Assembly: GCF_900109525.1 (NCBI RefSeq)
Contig: NZ_FOAN01000005.1
Coordinates: 186,001 to 250,000 of the forward strand
DNA from: Allobosea lupini
Lineage (GTDB): Bacteria > Pseudomonadota > Alphaproteobacteria > Rhizobiales > Beijerinckiaceae
DNA length: 64,000 bases
Reading direction: 5' to 3'
Shown: positions 55,102-63,269 of the stretch, in pieces
How the letters are laid out: each line of letters starts with the position of its first letter
Numbering within the stretch: position 1 is the first letter of the stretch
Program-made: the position numbers and the translations under genes
The notes under the pieces: model-generated
Database searches by the model: none
What the model was told of the DNA's origin: nothing
What the model saw: only the letters and a program-made list of their open reading frames with translations

Positions 55102-55530
55102 ATGAAGCCGCTTAGCCCCTCTTCGATCCGCGCGCCCTTCGCCCGCTACAGCCACGGCGTCGAACTGTCTCCCGGCCACCGGCTCGCCCTCTGCTCCGGC
55201 CAGCTCGGCATCGCCGCTGACGGCACGATCCCCGAAGGAGCCAGGGAGCAGGCGGATCTCTGCTTTGCCAACATCGCCGCGATCCTGGGCGAGGCCGGGA
55301 TGACGCTGAAGGACATCGTCCGCATCAACGCCTACGTCACCGAGCGGGCCCATATGAGAGGCTATATGGAGTCGCGCGACGCCCATGTCGGCACCCCGCC
55401 GCCGGCCTCGACCCTGATGATCGTCTCCGGCTTCACCCTGCCGGAATTCAAGGTCGAGATCGAGGTCGTCGCGGCCGCGCCCGAAAGGCGGCGCAAGCCG
55501 GCGCGCACGGTCACAGCGCCGAAATTCTGA
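55102..55530 (+). CDS. RidA/YjgF-family protein lacking the usual arginine
   Basis: 142 residues from the ATG at 55102. RidA (chorismate mutase-like) fold: LALCSGQLGIAADGTIPEGA, REQADLCFANIAAILGEAGM then TLKDIVRINAYVTE, and the C-terminal PPPASTLMIVSGFTLPEFKV. In active RidA imine deaminases the last block carries PAR (Arg105); here it is PAS, so it probably belongs to a Rid subgroup without deaminase activity. The tail is Arg/Lys-rich. Stands alone. Confidence 0.83.
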   Translation: MKPLSPSSIRAPFARYSHGVELSPGHRLALCSGQLGIAADGTIPEGAREQADLCFANIAAILGEAGMTLKDIVRINAYVTERAHMRGYMESRDAHVGTPPPASTLMIVSGFTLPEFKVEIEVVAAAPERRRKPARTVTAPKF

Positions 55531-55546
55531 TCCGACGCCCTGCAAG

Positions 55547-55656
55547 GTCATCCCGGACAAGCCGCGAAGCGGCGCCGATCCGGGATCCGTTCCTGAGCCT
55601 TGCCGAAAGACGTTCCGGAATGGGTCCCGGGTTTCCCTCCGGTCGCCCGGGACGAC
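55547..55656. repeat. REP-like palindromic element, family B, copy 3
   Basis: Starts GTCATCCCGG and ends CGCCCGGGACGAC, with internal CGGGATCCGTTCC and GGAATGGGTCCCGG. Lies between the convergent ridA-like and opgG genes. Confidence 0.7.
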
Positions 55657-55688
55657 CCGAGTGATCGGGCGCAGGCCCCGCGCGACGA

Positions 55689-57266
55689 TCAGCTCGCGTC
55701 GGGCGCGCGCCAGGGGAAGCTCCAGGTCTCGGTCAGCGTCTTGCTGCCGCTCTTCAGGAAGGCGCGCATCTCGGCGAGCTGGCCCGGCTCCACCACGATG
55801 TCGATGAAGGCGCGGAAGCCCTCCGTCTTCGGGTTCGGCACCAGGAAGGCCCGGTTGATCCGGCCATAGGCGATCGAGGGCACGATCTCGACCTTCTCCG
55901 GCTGCTTCAGATAATAGCCGAGATCGCCGCCGGCGAAATCGACGATGAAGCGGCGGGTGTTCTCGGTCACGGCCTCGCCCGAGCCGAGCGCCTTCGGCTT
56001 GGCCTGGTAGGTGTTGATCGCCCGCCCGCCCGGATGCAGATCGCTGGAATCCAGCATCGCCGTCAGCTTGTAGCCGAAGCGGAACTCCCGGCCTGGCTCC
56101 AGTGCCTGCTTCGGTGCCCAAAGCGCGACGATGTTGTCGTTGGTTTCATCCGTGGTCGGCAGTTCGATCAGCTCGACCACGCCCTCGCCCCAGTCGCCTT
56201 GCGGCTCGATCCAGTAGGACGGCCTGAGCTCATAATTGAGGTCGAGGTCTTGATAATGCTCGAACACCCGGTCGCGCTGCATCAGGCCGAAGCCGCGGAC
56301 ATTGCGCTCGACGAAGGAGGAGGTGGCCGGAACGCGGGCGTTGCGCAGGGGGCGCCAAATCCACTCGCCAGTGCTGGAATGGATCAGCAGTCCATCCGAA
56401 TCGTGCAGCTCGCTGCGGAAATCGTCGTGGAAGCGCCGGTCGTTCTCGCCGGTGAAGAACATCGAGGTCAGCGGCGCCAGGCCGAGCTTCTCGATCGGCT
56501 TGCGCGGGAACAGCGCCGCGCCGACATCGACCACGCTGTCGCCGTCCGGATAGATATGGAAGCGATAGGCTCCGGCGACGGACGGCGAATCGAGCAGCGC
56601 ATAGACCGTGATGCGCTCGGCATCGGCTGCCGGCGTCTCCACCCAGAACTCGCGGAAGATCGGAAACTCCTCGCCGCCCGGCACGCCTGCGCCGATCGAA
56701 AGGCCACGCGCCGAGAGGCCATAGCGCTGCCCGCGCCCGAGCACGCGAAAATAGCTCGCGCCGATGAAGGAGATCAGCTCGTCGAAGACGCGCGGATCAT
56801 TGAGCGGGTAATGCAGCCGGAAGCCGGCGAAGCCGAGATTGACCGGCAGCGGCTTGTCGAACTTGGTTCGCCCGTAATCAAAGAGATTGGTGGCATAGGG
56901 CACCGGCGTCGGTACGCCGTCGCGGATCACGTTCACCGTTACCGGCCGGGTGAACAGGAAGCCGGGATGGAACATCTGCATGCGGAAGCCGGAATTCGAT
57001 TGGGCGAGCAGCGCCCGCTCCGGCCGGAAGCGGATCTCGCGCCAGGCGTCGAAATCGAGCCGCGTTAGCGCCTCCGGCAAGGCCGGCCCTGCTTCATAGG
57101 GTACGGCCGCGATCTCGCGGGCCCGGCGCACCACCTCGTCGAAGCCGAATCGCGGCTGCGGCGGCGCCTGTTCCGGCTGCTGCGCCAGCAAAGCCTGCGG
57201 CGCAGCGGTGGCGCACAATGCGGCGCTCAGCCCGGCCAGAATCCGGCGGCGATCGGTAACCGTCAT
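55689..57266 (-). CDS. Periplasmic glucan biosynthesis protein OpgG/OpgD (MdoG)
   Basis: 525 residues. Twin-arginine signal TDRRRILAGLSAALCATAA ending near ALLAQ, so Tat export, which is a feature of OpgD. Mature MdoG beta-sandwich: FGFDEVVRRAREIA, DFDAWREIRFRPERALL, QMFHPGFLFTRPV, GFAGFRLHYPLN, SFIGASYFRVLGRGQRYGLS and PLTSMFFTGENDRRFHDDFR. Needed for synthesis of osmoregulated periplasmic glucans. OpgG and OpgD cannot be told apart with certainty. Confidence 0.92.
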   Translation of the reverse strand: MTVTDRRRILAGLSAALCATAAPQALLAQQPEQAPPQPRFGFDEVVRRAREIAAVPYEAGPALPEALTRLDFDAWREIRFRPERALLAQSNSGFRMQMFHPGFLFTRPVTVNVIRDGVPTPVPYATNLFDYGRTKFDKPLPVNLGFAGFRLHYPLNDPRVFDELISFIGASYFRVLGRGQRYGLSARGLSIGAGVPGGEEFPIFREFWVETPAADAERITVYALLDSPSVAGAYRFHIYPDGDSVVDVGAALFPRKPIEKLGLAPLTSMFFTGENDRRFHDDFRSELHDSDGLLIHSSTGEWIWRPLRNARVPATSSFVERNVRGFGLMQRDRVFEHYQDLDLNYELRPSYWIEPQGDWGEGVVELIELPTTDETNDNIVALWAPKQALEPGREFRFGYKLTAMLDSSDLHPGGRAINTYQAKPKALGSGEAVTENTRRFIVDFAGGDLGYYLKQPEKVEIVPSIAYGRINRAFLVPNPKTEGFRAFIDIVVEPGQLAEMRAFLKSGSKTLTETWSFPWRAPDAS

Positions 57267-57454
57267 GATCGAAGCTTGCCCCTTGGATATAAACGCGCGA
57301 AGGCGCGCTGCGCCAACGACTTAGGCGATGAAATGGGGCTGGTCTAGGGCACAGCCATCGCCTGCGCAGGCCAGTGTTGAAAGGAAACGCGAGCGCCGCC
57401 CTTCTCCCCCCGCCCCGTCCTGTAAAAAATCCGGTCTCGGCCGTCAGAAAAAAC

Positions 57455-57483
57455 TTGAAGCGCGGAGTCCGCGCCCGTATATG
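57455..57483 (+). promoter_or_regulatory. Sigma-70-like promoter of the ornithine decarboxylase leader
   Basis: TTGAAG (57455-57460) and TATATG (57478-57483) are separated by exactly 17 bases. Transcription would start near 57490, giving an untranslated leader of about 440 bases. Confidence 0.6.
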
Positions 57484-57489
57484 CAGCTC

Positions 57490-57932
57490 ACCCAATTCGC
57501 ACGTGCCTGTGGCCGCGTGCTGGTCGGTGGGCATCCGGACAAGAGGCCGGACAGCCGCCAGGGATGGGAAACGGATGGAGGGGGATGGATATCCCCTCAA
57601 ATCACGCTCCCGGCTTTCGCAAGAAGGCCGCTCCCGAACAGCGACCAGCAGCCGGAGGCGAAACCGGCGAACCCCGAATCTCCACGGGGGACGTAGCTTA
57701 AAGCAACGACGGAGCGGGCTTTTTTGGTCTCGTTGGTCCTCCAAAGGCCAACACCGAAGAGGCTTGTCCTTCATTGCCGGGCGTGCGGGGTTAATCTCCC
57801 AATCGACGGTGTTTCGGGTCCGGACGTCTCGTCCGCAGTCCTAAGGCGTCTCCACAGCGCCTCGGGTCGCGGTCGTTTCAACCGGCTACACGTCGTATCG
57901 GCGCCGCTTGCGCCGAAGAGGAGCAGCGTCTC
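57490..57932 (+). ncRNA. Long structured 5' leader of ornithine decarboxylase (candidate speF RNA motif)
   Basis: About 440 bases without a supported gene, full of inverted repeats: GGGGAT/ATCCCC (57581-57596), GTTGG-CCT/AGG-CCAAC (57732-57752), the long-range AACACCG (57750-57756)/CGGTGTT (57807-57813), and CGGACG/CGTCCG (57821-57835). A T run TTTTTT at 57720-57725 follows ACGACGGAGCGGGC, a possible conditional terminator. The alphaproteobacterial speF RNA motif is known from exactly this position, upstream of speF-type ornithine decarboxylase; I match it by position and structure, not by covariance model. Confidence 0.6.
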
Positions 57933-59078
57933 ATGACCGAGCGCATCCGTGAGTTTCTGCGTGACCGCCGCGAGGACGGCCCCTGCGTCGTGATCGACCT
58001 CGAGGTCGTGCGCGAGAATTATGTCGCCTTCTCCCGGGCGCTGCCGGACACCCGCGTCTTCTACGCGGTCAAGGCGAACCCGGCTCCGGAAGTGCTGCGC
58101 CTGCTGGCCAAGCTCGGCTCCTGCTTCGATTGCGCCTCGGTCGTCGAGATCGAGCTGGCGCTGTCGGCCGGCGCCACGGCCGACCGCATCTCCTTCGGCA
58201 ACACCATCAAGAAGGAGCGCGACGTCGCCCGCGCCATGGAGCTCGGCGTGCGCCTGTTCGCCGTCGATTGCGAGGCCGAGGTCGAGAAGGTCGCCCGCGC
58301 CGCCCAGGCCACCAAGTCCGAAGGCGCGCGCATCTTCTGCCGCATCCTCTGCGACGGCGCCGGTGCCGACTGGCCGCTCTCGCGCAAGTTCGGCTGCGTG
58401 CCCGAAATGGCCGCAGACGTGCTCGAGCACGGCCATCGCCTCGGCCTGCAGGCCTATGGCATCTCGTTCCACGTCGGCTCGCAGCAGGCCAATGTGAACG
58501 CCTGGGATTCGGCCCTGGCCTCGGCCTCGGCCGTGTTCAAGGAGTGCGCCACGCGTGGCCTGTCGCTGTCCATGGTCAATCTCGGCGGCGGTTTCCCGGC
58601 GCGCTACCTGAAGCCGATCCCGGGCGTCCCGGCCTATGGCGATGCGATCTTCCAGGCGCTGTCGAAGCATTTCGGCAACCGCCTGCCGGAGACCATCATC
58701 GAGCCGGGCCGCGGCATGGTCGGCGAAGCCGGTCTGATCGAGGCCGAGGTCGTTCTGATCTCGAAGAAGAGCGAGGACGACCAGGTCCGCTGGGTCTATC
58801 TCGACATCGGCAAGTTCAACGGTCTTGCCGAGACGATGGACGAGGCGATCCGCTACCCGATCCGAACGATCCGGGACGGCGACGCCACGGTTCCCTGCGT
58901 GCTCGCCGGCCCGACCTGCGATTCGGTCGACGTCATGTACGAGAAGACCCCGTACATGCTGCCGTTCAGCCTGGAGATCGGCGACAAGGTCCTGATCGAG
59001 GGTACCGGGGCCTATACGACGACCTATGCGGCCGTCGCCTTCAACGGCTTCCCGCCGCTGAAGCAGTACGTCATCTGA
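57933..59078 (+). CDS. Ornithine (or lysine/ornithine) decarboxylase, alanine-racemase fold
   Basis: 381 residues, GAGGAG before the ATG. Type III PLP decarboxylase: Schiff-base Lys47 in FYAVKANPAPE, SFGNTIKK, the glycine loop NLGGGFPARY, EPGRGMVGEAG, and Cys329-Asp330 in GPTCDSVD at the dimer-shared active site. Makes putrescine from ornithine, the entry to polyamine synthesis. Its long leader suggests feedback control by polyamine or ornithine. A GNAT gene follows 228 bases downstream. Confidence 0.92.
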   Translation: MTERIREFLRDRREDGPCVVIDLEVVRENYVAFSRALPDTRVFYAVKANPAPEVLRLLAKLGSCFDCASVVEIELALSAGATADRISFGNTIKKERDVARAMELGVRLFAVDCEAEVEKVARAAQATKSEGARIFCRILCDGAGADWPLSRKFGCVPEMAADVLEHGHRLGLQAYGISFHVGSQQANVNAWDSALASASAVFKECATRGLSLSMVNLGGGFPARYLKPIPGVPAYGDAIFQALSKHFGNRLPETIIEPGRGMVGEAGLIEAEVVLISKKSEDDQVRWVYLDIGKFNGLAETMDEAIRYPIRTIRDGDATVPCVLAGPTCDSVDVMYEKTPYMLPFSLEIGDKVLIEGTGAYTTTYAAVAFNGFPPLKQYVI

Positions 59079-59306
59079 CGAAACGGGAGGGCTTGCTGCC
59101 CTCTCTCACTCATCGGGTCCGGCGAAGCGCCCTGCCACGATCGGCAGGCTGCCCGGGAAACCGGGCGGAGCGCTCGTGCCTCCAAGAATGGAGCGCGGGC
59201 GTGGCTCCCGCCGGACCCTCTTCCACACAATCCCTTGTTTGTGGCCGCGTCCGCGCGGCGCCGGGAAGGTCCGCGAGACGGCGGGCGCTCCGGCAGGAGG
59301 TGCGTC

Positions 59307-59843
59307 ATGATCACGATCCGCGACGAGATCGAGACCGATATTCCAGCCCGCGAGGTCCTGCTCGACCGCTGCCTCGGCGAGCGCCGCACGACGAAGTCGA
59401 GCGAGCGCCTGCGCGAAGGCCGCATGCCGGCGGAAGGCCTGGCCCTGACGGCCGAGCGCGATGGCGCGATCGTCGCGACCGTGCGGCTCTGGCATGTCGA
59501 GGCCAACGGCAAGCCGGCGCTGCTGCTCGGCCCGCTCGCGGTCTCGCCGGACCTGCAGGGCGAGGGTCTCGGCAAGGCGATGATGCGCGAGGCGATCTGG
59601 CGCGCCGCCTGCCGCGGCCATGGCGCGATCCTGCTCGTCGGCGATGCGCCCTATTACGAGCGCTTCGGCTTCACGCCTGAGCCGATGGCCGAACTTGCCA
59701 TGCCAGGCCCGTTCGAGCGCGAGCGCTTCCTCGGCCTCGAGCTGCGCGATGGCGCGCTCCAGGGCGCGAGCGGCGTTCTCAAGGCCACGGGGGCGCTCGT
59801 GCCGGCCGCCGGAACGGACGGACTCCGACGTCGCGCAGCCTGA
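59307..59843 (+). CDS. GNAT-family N-acetyltransferase (YhbS-like)
   Basis: 178 residues from the ATG at 59307 with CAGGAGG six bases upstream. Core: ARDGAIVATVRLWHV-type strand (AERDGAIVATVRLW), LGPLAVSPDLQGEGLGKAMM (acetyl-CoA loop QGEGLG), HGAILLVGDAPYYERFGFTP. The last motif (YYERFGF) is typical of YhbS-type acetyltransferases. Position behind ornithine decarboxylase raises a polyamine acetyltransferase role, which is only a guess. Confidence 0.86.
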   Translation: MITIRDEIETDIPAREVLLDRCLGERRTTKSSERLREGRMPAEGLALTAERDGAIVATVRLWHVEANGKPALLLGPLAVSPDLQGEGLGKAMMREAIWRAACRGHGAILLVGDAPYYERFGFTPEPMAELAMPGPFERERFLGLELRDGALQGASGVLKATGALVPAAGTDGLRRRAA

Positions 59844-60002
59844 GCGTCCGGACACCGCACCATCCTTGACGGGCAGGCCTTAGGGTCTGCCCGTTCTGCG
59901 TTTGGGCGATTGTTATTTCACCGGCTTTGTCGCCGAAACGTCATCTTGCCTTCACCGGACTGTCGTCCGGCATCGCCATCACCCGCCGCGAAGGCGGGAA
60001 CA

Positions 60003-60944
60003 ATGGCAGACACGGTTCTGACGAACAGATTGGCAAAGCCGCGGGTGCTGCAGCTCGCTTCCTGGCGACCTCGCCGGTCGACGCTGCTCGCCTTCGGCTT
60101 GCTGGCCCCCTCGCTGATCCTGCTGACGCTGTTTACCTACTGGCCGGTCGCTCAGGTCTTCTGGCAATCATTGCACAACCAGCAGAAGGTCGGCGGCCCG
60201 CAGGGCTTTGTCGGGCTCGCGAACTTCGCGGCCCTCTTCGCCGACGCCGCCTTCCGCAAGGCTCTCGCCAACAACCTGCTCTACGCCGTCGGCACCGTGA
60301 TCCCGAGCCTCGTGCTGGCGCTCGGCTTCGCCATGGCGCTGGTCCGGTCGAGCCGCGTCAACGCGCTGTTCCGCTCGCTCTTCTTCCTGCCGGTGCTGAT
60401 CCCGCTCGTCGCGGCCGCCTCGGTCTTCCTGTTCATCTTCCTGCCCAATGCCGGACTGCTCGACTACCACCTCGCCAAGCTCGCGATCTCCGGGCCGAAC
60501 TGGCTGGGTGATCCCGACATCGCCCTGTATTCGATCATGGGCCTGACGATCTGGAAGAACGCCGGCTACTACATGCTGTTCTTCCTCGCCGGCCTGCAGG
60601 CGGTGCCGGCCGACGCCTATGAGGCGGCGATCCTCGATGGCGCCAATCCCTGGCAGCGCCTGCGCTACGTCACCCTGCCTTATATCAAGCCGACGATCGG
60701 CTTCGTGCTGGTGATCGGGCTGATCAACGTCGTCACCCAGGTCGACCACGTCTTCGTGCTGACCAAGGGCGGCCCGTCCGACTCCACCAACCTGCTGCTG
60801 TTCTACGTCTACCAGCAGGCGGTCGAGAGCTATGATGCCGGTCGCGCTGCCGCCGGCACGCTCGTTATGCTGGCGCTGCTCCTCGTCATCTCCGCCTCGT
60901 CACTGCGCACGATCGAGCGCTCCTTCGGGGAGCGCGACCGATGA
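60003..60944 (+). CDS. ABC transporter permease (UgpA type)
   Basis: 313 residues from the ATG at 60003. Six membrane helices, first one LLAFGLLAPSLILLTLFTYW. EAA loop EAAILDGANPWQRLRYVTLP. Forms a permease pair with the next gene, which overlaps it by four bases (ATGA). Operon: permease - permease - binding protein - phosphodiesterase; no ATP-binding gene is inside the window. Resembles glycerol-3-phosphate (UgpA) permeases. Confidence 0.89.
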   Translation: MADTVLTNRLAKPRVLQLASWRPRRSTLLAFGLLAPSLILLTLFTYWPVAQVFWQSLHNQQKVGGPQGFVGLANFAALFADAAFRKALANNLLYAVGTVIPSLVLALGFAMALVRSSRVNALFRSLFFLPVLIPLVAAASVFLFIFLPNAGLLDYHLAKLAISGPNWLGDPDIALYSIMGLTIWKNAGYYMLFFLAGLQAVPADAYEAAILDGANPWQRLRYVTLPYIKPTIGFVLVIGLINVVTQVDHVFVLTKGGPSDSTNLLLFYVYQQAVESYDAGRAAAGTLVMLALLLVISASSLRTIERSFGERDR

Positions 60945-61792
60945 TCGAAGCCTCGACCGGCGTCGCCAACCGCGAGATCACGCCCAAGCTCGGCTATGCC
61001 GCGACCATGCTGCTGGCGGCGCTCTGGATGGTGCCGTTTCTCTGGATGCTGGTCGCCGCCTTCAACCCGCACACCTATGGCGGCACGGGCATGGCCTCGC
61101 TGGTGCCGTCCTATCTGCCGACGCTCGGCAACTTCGCCGAAGCCTGGGCCTCGGCCGATTTCCCGCGCTACGGCCTCAACACCGCGATCATCAGCTTCGG
61201 CATCCTGGCCGTGCAGATCGTCACCATCACGCTGGCGGGCTATGCCTTCGCCCGCATCGACTTCCCCGGCCGGACGCTCTGCTTCTATCTTTTCCTGCTG
61301 CAGCTGATGCTGGCGCCGGTCGTGCTGATCGTACCGAACCTCGCGACGATCGCCCGGCTCGGCCTCTATGACAGCCTGCTCGGCGTGATGGCGCCCTATT
61401 TCGCCTCCGCCTTCGGCACCTTCCTGATGCGCCAGGCCTTTCTGGCGATCCCGCGCGAGCTCGAGGACGCGGCGCTGATCGACGGCGCCAGCGTCTGGCA
61501 GCGCATCGGCTTCATCTACCTGCCGCTGGCGAAGCCCTCGCTGATCGCCTTCTCGATCGTCTCCGTCACCAGCCACTGGAACGAGTTCCTCTGGCCGCTG
61601 ATGGTGATCAATTCGCCGGATTTGCGCCCCCTCACCGTCGGCCTCGCCTCGTTCACGCGCGGCGCCGAGGGTGCGCAGGCCTGGGGCGTCATCGCCGCCG
61701 GCACTCTGATGGTCAGCGCTCCGCTGCTGATCGCCTTCGCGCTGTTCCAGCGCGCCTTCGTCAATTCCTTCGTCTCGTCAGGCATCAAGTAA
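60941..61792 (+). CDS. ABC transporter permease (UgpE type)
   Basis: 283 residues, start overlapping the previous stop by four bases. Six helices (YAATMLLAALWMVPFLWMLV first). EAA loop DAALIDGASVWQRIGFIYLP and the typical NEFLWPLMV and QAWGVIAAGTLMVSAPLLI segments of UgpE/MalG. Twelve bases to the binding-protein gene. Confidence 0.89.
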   Translation: MIEASTGVANREITPKLGYAATMLLAALWMVPFLWMLVAAFNPHTYGGTGMASLVPSYLPTLGNFAEAWASADFPRYGLNTAIISFGILAVQIVTITLAGYAFARIDFPGRTLCFYLFLLQLMLAPVVLIVPNLATIARLGLYDSLLGVMAPYFASAFGTFLMRQAFLAIPRELEDAALIDGASVWQRIGFIYLPLAKPSLIAFSIVSVTSHWNEFLWPLMVINSPDLRPLTVGLASFTRGAEGAQAWGVIAAGTLMVSAPLLIAFALFQRAFVNSFVSSGIK

Positions 61793-61804
61793 GGGGTCCA
61801 GACA

Positions 61805-63139
61805 ATGACCAGCACCACCCGCAGATCGGTCCTCGCCGGCGCGGCACTTGCCGCTTCCTTCGCGGTCGCACCCGCTTTCGCGCAGGCGCCGACCGAGATC
61901 GAGCTGTTCTTCCCCGTCCCGGTCGACGGGCAGCTCGCCCGTGACATGACCGCGCTGATCAAGGAGTTCAACGAGAAGAACCCTGCGATCAAGGCGACGC
62001 CGGTCTACACCGGCTCCTATGACGAGACGCTGATCAAGACCCGCGCCGCGATGAAGGCCGGCAAGCCGCCGGCCGCCGTGATCATGTCGGCCAACTTCCT
62101 GCTCGATCTCAAGATCGAGGGCGAGATCCAGAAGCTGGATGACCTCATCAAGGCCGACGGCAAGAGCAACGACGCCTATATGGGCCAGTTCTTCCGCGCA
62201 CTGCACGGCAACGCCGTGCTCGACCGCTCGGTTTACGGCGTCCCCTTCCATAATTCGACGCCGCTGCTCTACGTCAACGCCGACCACTTCAAGGAAGTTG
62301 GCCTCGATCCGGAGAAGCTGCCGACGAACTGGGAAGAGCTCGCCGCAGCCGCCAAGAAGCTGACCAGGCGCGAGGGCGACCGCGTCACCCGCTGGGGCAT
62401 CATGGCGCCCTCGAACTACGATTACGGCGGCTGGATCCTGCAGGCCCTGACCCAGTCGAACGGCGGCCAGTGGTTCAATGTCGATTACGGCGGCGAGGTC
62501 TACTATGACAGCCCGTCCATGCTCGGCGCCCTGACCTTCTGGTCGGACCTCGTCGCCAAGCACAAGGTCCACCCGGCCGGGGTCCAGGCGGGGGGCGCGG
62601 TCTCGACCGCTTTCCTCTCCGGTCAGGCCTCGATGATACTGCTCTCGACCGGCTCGCTGACTCATATCCGCACCAACGCGAAGTTCCCCTACAAGGTCGC
62701 GTTCGTGCCGAAGAACGTGAAGAACGAGGTGCCGATCGGTGGCGCCTCGCTTGTCATCCCGACTGGCGTCGAAGGCGAGCGCCGCAAGGCTGCCTGGACG
62801 CTGATCAACTGGATGACCTCGCCGGAGAAGTCCGGCTGGTGGAGCCGCGCCACCGGCTACTTCGCGCCGAACATGGCCGCCTACGAGCTGCCGGAGATGA
62901 AGGAGTTCATCGCCAAGAACCCGGATGCCGGCATCGCCGTCAGCCAGCTCGCCTATGCCAAGCCCTGGTTCGCGACCTATAAGACGGTTCCGGTCCGCAA
63001 GGCGATCGAGGACGAGCTCCAGGCCGTCCTCTCCGGCAAGAAGCAGCCGAAGGAAGCACTCGTCTCGGCCCAGAAGACCGCCGACGAGATCATGAAGCCC
63101 TATGTCGAGCAGACCGCCCTCAAGCTGCCGACGCAGTAA
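61805..63139 (+). CDS. ABC transporter substrate-binding protein (UgpB-like)
   Basis: 444 residues. Leader MTSTTRRSVLAGAALAASFA ending AFAQ has a twin-arginine-like motif (TTRRSVLAG). Mature part is a family 1 solute-binding protein: TEIELFFPVPVDGQLARDM, KEFNEKNPAIKATPVYTGSY, ALTFWSDLVAKHKVHP and GGASLVIPTG, close to UgpB (glycerol-3-phosphate binding) in layout. Ligand inference rests on the GpdQ-like phosphodiesterase gene that follows. Confidence 0.88.
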   Translation: MTSTTRRSVLAGAALAASFAVAPAFAQAPTEIELFFPVPVDGQLARDMTALIKEFNEKNPAIKATPVYTGSYDETLIKTRAAMKAGKPPAAVIMSANFLLDLKIEGEIQKLDDLIKADGKSNDAYMGQFFRALHGNAVLDRSVYGVPFHNSTPLLYVNADHFKEVGLDPEKLPTNWEELAAAAKKLTRREGDRVTRWGIMAPSNYDYGGWILQALTQSNGGQWFNVDYGGEVYYDSPSMLGALTFWSDLVAKHKVHPAGVQAGGAVSTAFLSGQASMILLSTGSLTHIRTNAKFPYKVAFVPKNVKNEVPIGGASLVIPTGVEGERRKAAWTLINWMTSPEKSGWWSRATGYFAPNMAAYELPEMKEFIAKNPDAGIAVSQLAYAKPWFATYKTVPVRKAIEDELQAVLSGKKQPKEALVSAQKTADEIMKPYVEQTALKLPTQ

Positions 63140-63156
63140 AGAGCGATCGCCATCTT

Positions 63157-63244
63157 CATGGTCGGGCTTGTCCCGACCATCCACGTCCTCCCTTCATCCA
63201 CGTCGCAAGACGTGGATGCTCGGCACAAGGCCGAGCATGACGGG
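63157..63244. repeat. Palindromic intergenic repeat, family A, copy 2
   Basis: Two hairpins, ATGGTCGGG/CCCGACCAT and ATGCTCGGC/GCCGAGCAT, joined by CCACGTC...GACGTGG, in the gap before the phosphodiesterase gene. Inverted relative to the copy at 22308-22402. In the second hairpin the C-G pair order is swapped with respect to copy 1, a compensatory change. Confidence 0.8.
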
Positions 63245-63269
63245 GAACCAAGACTCGGATCGTAACGCC

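Noticed and set aside
57374..57844. Plus-strand open frame of 156 codons before ornithine decarboxylase
   Set aside because: Spans the promoter and structured leader, starts upstream of the predicted transcription start, and is Arg/Ser-rich with no family resemblance. A shorter leader peptide inside the leader is not excluded.
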